A program made the position numbers and the translations under genes. DNA of 64,000 nt from Adineta vaga (lineage: Eukaryota > Rotifera), in the NCBI GenBank assembly GCA_021613535.1, contig CP075493.1, positions 15,934,001 through 15,998,000 on the forward strand. The letters are read 5' to 3'. Positions 57,811 through 64,000 of the stretch are shown piece after piece (position 1 is the first letter of the stretch; every line of letters begins with the position of its first letter). Below the pieces are notes generated by a model, which was not told the DNA's origin, did not search any database, and saw only the letters and a list, made by a program, of their open reading frames with translations.

Positions 57811-58355
57811 TTATTTGAAAAATTCATTTGCCCACTTCATATAAGGATCAAATTCTAGATGTCCTTTGTTTTCTGAATCAAATATTTTTTTTAAAATTCC
57901 AGCCTGAGTTGGAATAAACTTATAAATGAAATCTAATGGATGTACCTTGAAAGCCGATGCAAAATGACCAATAGTTACGTTTTCATCGACTGAGAGTTCA
58001 AACACACGTACTTGATCATCATCATGTTCATCAGAAGCAACCTTAGAATTCCAAAATTTCTTTCAGTTCTTTAAAAGATCGGACTTACATTTAACAATTG
58101 CTCAGTAACATTGAGTTTATTACCAGTAGATGTTTCTTCAACAGTCAAACTAAATTGTCCTTTATTAGTTGCTATTAATGGATAGAAAATATAAGATATA
58201 GATCGACCATTGAATTCATGATGATCTTTATTATTTTTTGGTTTGCCCGTTTTTTTACATTGCAATATTTCACCTTCCATACTCTTCAGCCATTCACTAA
58301 TTAGCTTTTCACCCCGAGCTGATACAACAAATGGTGTCTTGGAAGTTGCCATCAT
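57811..58355 (-). CDS. Small unknown two-exon protein
   Basis: Exon 1 (58355..58089) and exon 2 (58041..57811) join in phase 0 across a 47-nt GT-AG intron to give about 165 aa. The product is hydrophilic and without signal peptide or membrane span. The first half is β-like (SISYIFYPLIATNKGQFSLT), the second more helical (IGHFASAFKVHPLDFIYKFI) and ends WANEFFK. The start is an ATG preceded by another possible in-frame start one codon later. No family recognised. It converges with the PHM gene. Confidence 0.6.
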
Positions 58356-59692
58356 AATGTTTCTTATTCACAATGAAGACGAGTAGTACCGTCCATCTTC
58401 TTTTTATATCATCAATATTCTTTGATAACACTTGTGTAAGTTAGAATCTATTTAAGTTAGATAAGGGACAGAAAAAAAGCGTAGGGGAACTATGATCTTT
58501 CTACACAGATCATTTCGTCGAAAGAGATTTCATGACTATCAACAATGTCATAAACAGATAAGACAAAAACATGATTTTTTTTCTTTCAAATTTAGAGATA
58601 AAGACAAATCCTAGAACGTAAATATCAACGACAACAATACAGATCCCATATACGATATATGTAGTTATTCAACTTGTTTAGCATTTTTCTCATCCAAACA
58701 GTGATCAAATCGAAACAATTTATATATATATTTGTGATCAGCGTTTTGTTTTCTATCAAACCATATATAAACGAAAGCGAAAAAAACCATTGAAATTTTG
58801 CATTTCCAGTACTTTATACTCATCGAATTTGACGGTAAATATGTGACGCAACGATGAAGATAGCGTACTCTTTCAAAATTCAGACATTGCTACATGGTAG
58901 TGGGAAAAAACGTATAAAACAATGAAATTAAATATGGTCGGTAGGCGCCGCACATTGTATCACCAATTAGGTACAAAAATGATTTAATGTGTTTTTATCA
59001 TGTAAGGGTGTGGGTGTTAGATAGATGTAGTACCCACCCACACCCACACCCTAAATTTTTCATTAACTGGCGAGCAAAAAAACGAAATTTTCCAAGATTG
59101 GGGGAGCGTCGCGCCCCCTCATCGGGACACCGCTGCTTTCAGTCCACATTATCCGTCCTATTTGTATAAGTCAATTTATCAATGAATCATTTATATTAAC
59201 TTTAATTTATAAAAATCTCAATAATTTTTCTTCACTCAACTATTGTGTAAGTATAACATCATATTTCAATATCCTTGCTTAATTTTGTCGTACATTCAGA
59301 GAAATGGTTACTCATTCAATGAATGAATTTGTTTCTAAACATCTTATTACTACTGAAGTTCTATTCCTATGAAACTTCTTTTAAAAACAAGAACTGCTAA
59401 TGATGTGAAACATATAAGTGACTTTCTTTCGTCTATAATTCGAGCTTATATATCTCTGTATTCTAGTGAGAGAGTTAGAATCATAAAAAATGGGATCATA
59501 TTCATCTGGTAGTCAAGTACTATATACTCAACTTTCAATATTTTGGGATTTGCAAAGCATAAAAAAACAATACATTTTTCTATGGAATAACAAGACTTTT
59601 GGATCATTCTGTAAATATATTATTTTAATGTTATAAGAATTATACAAATCGAAATAAAATATAATCATTTTTGTAAATTTAGAACTATTATT
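58356..59692. other. Intergenic stretch with one hairpin
   Basis: Apart from the hairpin at 59003-59054, nothing is recognised. Confidence 0.45.
59003..59054. repeat. Telomere-like hairpin repeat, copy 25
   Basis: TAAGGGTGTGGGTG at the left and CACCCACACCCACACCCTAA at the right. The loop is inverted relative to copy 7 (17535). Confidence 0.85.
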
Positions 59693-60013
59693 TTAATTAG
59701 AATCAATTTCAAATTTTTGTATTCGATGATTTCCATTATCAGAAACAATTATATTTCCTTGATTATCAAATAATATATCATAGGGTTCATTTAAGTATGC
59801 TGACCATCTTCCTTTACCATTTTCATTGATCACAACTTCACCTTGTCTATCTCCTTCACGCCATCGTAGAATTCGATGATTTCCCGAGTCGGCAATATAC
59901 AATTGACCCAATTGATCAAATGCTAATCCTCGCGGAGATTTTAATAAGCCTGAATCTATTACTCGATTGAAAACAATTCCTTCTGTTGCATCTTTTGGCC
60001 ATTTCATTACCAT
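59693..60013 (-). pseudogene. NHL-repeat protein fragment truncated at a hairpin
   Basis: The ORF of 106 aa carries two clear NHL repeats (SPRGLAFDQLGQLYIADSGN, EPYDILFDNQGNIIVSDNGN), each followed by HRI. The β-propeller needs about six blades, so most of the protein is missing. The frame starts at an ATG immediately inside the hairpin edge at 60012, and the first residues (VMKWPKDATEGIVF) are the usual end of an upstream NHL repeat. The N-terminal part was therefore lost at the hairpin. Could still be expressed as a short peptide. Confidence 0.65.
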
Positions 60014-60075
60014 CTTGAGGGTGGGTGTGAATGAGAGAAAAAAGAACGCTTACACCCACACCCACACCTCAAGAT
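60012..60075. repeat. Telomere-like hairpin repeat, copy 26
   Basis: ATCTTGAGGGTGGGTGTGA at the left and ACACCCACACCCACACCTCAAGAT at the right; both full ATCTTGAGG ends are preserved. Confidence 0.88.
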
Positions 60076-60078
60076 TTT

Positions 60079-60292
60079 GTGTTACAACTGAAAGATTATG
60101 ATCAAACTAGGAATGAGAATACTATCATTGGGATCTGTCAATAAATAACTATAAAGAGTAACACCCCCTGCTGCTTCACAAGTGACAACCATTCGATCAG
60201 ATGTTAATTGAATAATTTCATCAAGATGTAAAACATCATGAAAAAAATAACCGAGTACTTGTTGAAATGATAGTTCATCTAATAGATCATCT
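60079..60292 (-). pseudogene. Possible degenerate coding fragment
   Basis: A minus-strand frame of about 70 codons (LLDELSFQQVLGYFFHDVLH ... TCEAAGGVTLYSYLLTD) ends next to the hairpin with no start visible. Unknown family; may be chance. Confidence 0.25.
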
Positions 60293-61144
60293 TAATGATT
60301 TGATGAAGAACACCATGATTTCAATGATGATAGTTTTCTTGTCAATTCTTCTCTTCACAGAGCATATTTTCTGCTAAACCAGAATTGATTATTCCAAATG
60401 GATTTGTATATGAATTGAATCGATTGCGTTCAATTTTGTCAAAAAAAGGTATAAGACTAGACAGCATACCATTTTTTCCAAGTAAATACCATGAATTGAA
60501 AGATCTGATGTCATTAAACTAGAATTTATTAAAATATAGATGAGTGGATTGTTAGATTATGTCAGATTTCACCAGTGTTTATATATCGGCACAACAACAG
60601 ACGATTCGCCTGTAATTGACGCATGTTTTAGAAATGAATCACATGCATAATGCATTGCTATATGTTGGAAGAAAAGAATAAAAGTTTAACAACTTTGGAA
60701 TATGAGAGTGTAAATGAAAAAAAAAGAAAGAAAATCATCATTCTCAAGAACTTATTAGAGCTAATAATAGTACTAAAATATGTAATATTATTTGTCAACG
60801 TAAAACGAATGAATAAACATTATTTTTTGTTCATTTTACCTATATCCATTATTAACGATGATTGATCGTCTCAAATATCTGTTGTATTTCTAAGTACATC
60901 ATAATACAATAAATTGTTTCTTTTTTTTTCAATCATAAGATATATTTAGAATAAAATAAGGATAATTATTCTTTTCTTCGTAGACAAATAAGACAAAAAA
61001 TAATAATGAAATATAGATATTTCTTTTTTTTGCTCATCTTGATCACAACAAAAAAAGTTGAGTATTATTTTTTATATAAATCAACGAAATAAATCGTAAT
61101 TATAATATTTTTTGAACTTAACTTTACTACACGATCTTTTCGAA
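60293..61144. other. Intergenic stretch, nothing recognised
   Basis: AT-rich with homopolymer runs; short ORFs lack any pattern. Confidence 0.45.
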
Positions 61145-61532
61145 ATGAATACATTTACAAATCACGTTACTGATATAGCTACGAATGTCTTGAAAGCTGT
61201 TATACCCGATTTTGAACGTCGAGTTTTTGAAAATATTTATTCATTAGAAAAAATGGTAAAAGCAGTAGAAAAATTTGAAACAGTAACAATTGTTTCGATT
61301 GAAGATGCTGTAAAATCACTTATTTCACTTGTTCTCGAGGTGTTTAGAAATGGTTGCCGAAATAAAAGAGAAATCTGCTCAACCAAAAGAAGGTTTAACA
61401 TCAAATGAAGCAGCTGCAACCAAGAAAAAAAATCATTTTATATTATTCTTAATAATACTCTACGAACTGAAGCGATCAAGAAAAACTAAAACCTTAGGAT
61501 ATATATCTTCTAAAAGCAAACATACTAATTAG
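61145..61532 (+). CDS. Hypothetical small protein, uncertain structure
   Basis: An ATG-started frame (61145..61408) encodes a helical, charged sequence (LEKMVKAVEKFETVTIVSIE). From about 61329 a second frame looks more protein-like (CLEMVAEIKEKSAQPKEGLT) and runs to 61532. A small intron or a frameshift may join them. The amphipathic, Lys/Glu-rich content recalls stress-type helical proteins, but that is only a resemblance. Confidence 0.3.
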
Positions 61533-61801
61533 GTAGATATACATCTAATGTAGTGATAGTATCACAGGTAAATATCAGATATTTCTTATTATCTTTCCAT
61601 TTAACTATCTTTTCGTCCTTAGGCATCTGAAATAATTAAAAATAAAAGATGCCCGTTGGTAAGTAGTTTTCTTTTTGTCGCAATAACAGTTTGTGACACT
61701 TACTCGACAACAGCATTCGAATGAAAGAGTAAAAAGCAATTGCACACAACGTCTTACTACATTTTCCGATTTTTTTGCTACAAACACACGACGTACAAAT
61801 C

Positions 61802-62020
61802 ATGACAGGACAATATATCGTCATCTTTAAACCAGATACGGCTCAATCCATCATCGACAAAGTTATAGAGCATGTGAAATCTGGAGGTGGCATAGTTACT
61901 CATCGTTATGAATTAATCAAAGGATTTGCTGCACATATACCAAACAAAATGTTGAAGACACTCGAAGCTCATGAGAAGATCGCATACATTGAAATCGATC
62001 AGATGGCGCATCTTTATTAA
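61802..62020 (+). CDS. Peptidase inhibitor I9-like protein (subtilisin propeptide fold)
   Basis: A 72-aa ORF from the ATG at 61802. It has the I9/propeptide pattern: YIVIFKPD near the start, a central GGGIVTHRY turn, KGFAAHIP and a C-terminal β strand IAYIEIDQ. Length and layout match the small cytosolic yeast PBI2-type inhibitors (about 75 aa) rather than a full protease proprotein, since no catalytic domain follows. By family knowledge these proteins inhibit subtilisin-like proteases. There is no signal peptide. An earlier in-frame Met at 61775 is less likely. Confidence 0.75.
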   Translation: MTGQYIVIFKPDTAQSIIDKVIEHVKSGGGIVTHRYELIKGFAAHIPNKMLKTLEAHEKIAYIEIDQMAHLY

Positions 62021-62288
62021 CAGTAACATTACCAAGTCCCTTTCCATAAAAGACCTACTTCGCAATTCAATCAGAATCATCTTATTAGAAATATTATTTA
62101 CTTAATCACTATCAAAATTTTTTCTCTCCTGTATTTTTAAATACTAATTAAGTTTTTTCAACAATATCAATGGTAATCTCATAGCAAATAAAGATTTTTT
62201 TTATGATAGATATCATAAAGCAATCAACATTAATCGTTTTTTTTTGTGCATTAAGATTATTTACGTAAAGAATATAGTCTGGATTATA

Positions 62289-62603
62289 GAAGCACGTTCA
62301 GTACTTAGTTTAAGAAAAACTTATCAAAATGATTGAATTATACTATTATCACTTGATGATATTTCAGATATCGATGGATATTGAAATAATTCCAAAGAAA
62401 ATAATGATGTTGTTGTTCAAGAAATTTACGAACGTTTACAATCACCAATTCAAACATCATATTCACGAAAAATAGAAAAGTCATTTGAAATAATGATAAG
62501 AACATAGAATTTTTATAAAATCCTCGAAGGTATGACATTAATATACCTATTATTGGATGCATTTCAACATTTACAGCAAATCAGAAGAGTAGGTGACTGA
62601 CCA
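62289..62603 (+). pseudogene. Decayed coding fragment of unknown family
   Basis: Coding-like stretches in one frame (IIEARSVLSLRKTYQND; NNDVVVQEIYERLQSPIQTS; ILEGMTLIYLLLDAFQHLQQ) are separated by in-frame stops. It seems to be a dead gene. No family recognised. Confidence 0.3.
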
Positions 62604-62742
62604 ATATGCGATCTAACTTTTCCTCGTATTCATTTTTTCAAATATTGTATAAGAGATAATTATCTTCGGAAAGAATGCTATTTTGGTATTCAATCGAGTA
62701 GTTTTGTTAAGATTTCGAAGACAAGTTGGATGTTTGAATAAA

Positions 62743-62802
62743 CATCTTGAGGGTGTGGGTGTGTGAGTATATTACCTTATCCTAGATACCCACACCCACC
62801 CA
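62743..62802. repeat. Telomere-like hairpin repeat, copy 27
   Basis: CATCTTGAGGGTGTGGGTGTG at the left end and ACCCACACCCACCCAA at the right. Confidence 0.85.
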
Positions 62803-63301
62803 AATTTTAGATTTTAATGTATATTGGAAAAGAAAAAGAAATCTTTGTTTAATTGTTGTTGAATAAGATTCAACATTAACAAAACTTTGATGGTAAAGTA
62901 TGAGTATAAATAAAAGCATGGTTATATAAGCTTTTAATTGAATGTAAAATCGGTTATTTTGTATTGATATTTATTTTTTTATTTGTCCTTAAGACAAAAA
63001 AAGATGAATCTTTTGTTTTATAATATAGATGTATTGCATATACACTTGCTTCTATATCCTTATGATAAATTTGATATTTCTTATGACAATATTGTGATTT
63101 TATCGTTCGAAATTTATATTGTTTGTTTTCTGTTCCAGGTGAATGAAAGAACATGGATTAATATAATCTAGGTTTTTTTCTCTTATGTATAAACATATAT
63201 ATATATATATCGTCGATTTTTTAACCGCAGTATTATTCATTCCCAATCCTACACGAAGATAAAATCGTCAAAATAAAATATATTTCAAATCTATTACTAC
63301 A
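62803..63301. other. Intergenic stretch, nothing recognised
   Basis: AT-rich, with a (TA)n run near 63196-63210. It should hold the promoter of the tiny Gly-rich ORF. Confidence 0.4.
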
Positions 63302-63576
63302 ATGAGTAATATTCATAAATACGAAGAACTTCAAGTTGATGGTCTTAGAGCAGCTAGAAGACTTGGACTAGGAGGTGCACGACAACCTCAAAGATTGGGA
63401 TATGCTGCTCCGTTAGGATACGGAGGAAATACAGGACTTGGACGGGTAATGGACTTCTAAGAGTTATTATGGTTCCGTTGTCACCACAATTTCTTATGGA
63501 TTATCAACAATTTTTTAATATTGGTTCTGGATTATTTGGATATGGATGTGGAGGACCAGGATTTGGTCGATTCTAA
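63302..63576 (+). CDS. Tiny Gly-rich ORF, possibly frameshifted
   Basis: An ATG at 63302 opens a 52-codon frame rich in Gly, Arg and Leu (LRAARRLGLGGARQPQRLGY) that stops at 63460. A one-base shift near 63445 would extend it into a second Gly-rich part that ends GYGCGGPGFGRF at 63576. It is not clear whether this is one frameshifted gene or a short real gene. The Gly-Tyr content resembles small low-complexity or antimicrobial-type peptides, but no family is assignable. Confidence 0.35.
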
Positions 63577-64000
63577 AAAGCAAAATAGTTTTACAAATCA
63601 AAAGAATAAGTCATTATTTTCTTTTAAAGTGAACAAAAATATTTCTTTACACAAAATGTGTATAATTTTATTAATCTAATTAATGATAATAAACTTATAT
63701 TCATATTATCACATAGACATGTACGTAAAAGAAATAGTTAGAATATAATTTTCATCATTCTAATAGTCATTTTCAATTTTTATGAATTATACAAAGGATG
63801 AATGCATCGATATGTTTTTTAAAAGCTGAAGCAATGAACAAGAAAAACTTTTTATTATTATTTTGTTAAACAGAATATTATTCGATGAATGGCGTTTTTA
63901 TCAACAGACCAAAAAAAGTCTCATCGTCGACGATTGAAATGAAATATTTTCAAAAGTAAGATGAAAACTTATCTTGTTGTTCGCCATCAATAGAAACATG
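63577..64000. other. Right-edge stretch, nothing recognised
   Basis: AT-rich DNA to the window edge, with no ORF or repeat of note. Confidence 0.45.

Noticed and set aside
3291-62802. The hairpins as a CRISPR array
   Set aside because: Copies are kilobases apart, variable in length and palindromic in G/C arms, and the DNA is eukaryotic.

Overview
This window looks like nuclear DNA of a bdelloid rotifer (Adineta/Rotaria type). The inference rests on AT-rich DNA, genes with very short GT-AG introns (mostly 50-65 nt, a few longer), families typical of bdelloid genomes (ART-TPR proteins, FLYWCH/MULE and mariner relics, F-box/LRR proteins, NHL repeats, LDLa-EGF-7TM receptors), and many short blocks of the bdelloid telomeric unit TGTGGG. 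No database search was possible. All gene models are built from reading frames, splice signals and family motifs seen by eye.

Layout. 0-8 kb: a two-module transmembrane protein running in from the left edge, a truncated ORF, an F-box/LRR gene with one LRR per 84-nt exon, an intact 7TM receptor and a decayed one. 9-14 kb: a DEG/ENaC channel, a choline/ethanolamine-kinase-like gene and a small unknown two-exon gene, all on the minus strand. 15-22 kb: an LRR fragment, a decayed FLYWCH/MULE transposase, an unknown gene, and an intronless 1,496-aa LDLa/EGF/7TM receptor. 23-31 kb: an intact ADP-ribosyltransferase-TPR gene, a sulfotransferase remnant, a piggyBac-like MITE, and a gene that appears to fuse an NMNAT-type nucleotidyltransferase to a CHK-like kinase. 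31-42 kb: gene-poor, with one 7TM receptor, a foldback element, receptor and membrane-protein pseudogenes, an E2 ubiquitin-conjugating enzyme, a mariner relic and a MITE. 42-53 kb: a ubiquitin-like/MACPF gene carrying a frameshift, a broken ART-TPR paralog, an F-box gene with one nonsense codon, and a FEM1-like ankyrin gene. 53-64 kb: secreted or hypothetical proteins, a ten-exon peptidylglycine alpha-hydroxylating monooxygenase (PHM), a small unknown gene, an NHL fragment, an I9-type protease inhibitor and a tiny Gly-rich ORF.

The most unusual signal is a dispersed family of about 27 short (about 40-100 bp) hairpins or remnants, roughly one per 2.4 kb. Each has a G-rich arm made of telomere-like TGTGGG/TGAGGG units, a variable loop, and the complementary C-rich arm. 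The best copies end in ATCTTGAGGG...CCCTCAAGAT. Some copies share loop sequence in opposite orientations, which suggests a mobile or copied element. At least seven coincide with the point where a coding fragment is truncated (3.36, 16.45, 26.16, 38.26, 39.65, 46.2 and 60.01 kb), and others sit 30-150 bp downstream of intact stop codons. They could be telomere-derived MITEs, scars of break repair using telomeric DNA, or structured 3'-flank elements. The genes do not form one pathway; this reads as a dynamic, possibly subtelomeric-like or accessory region rich in surface receptors, immune-like effector families and broken copies.
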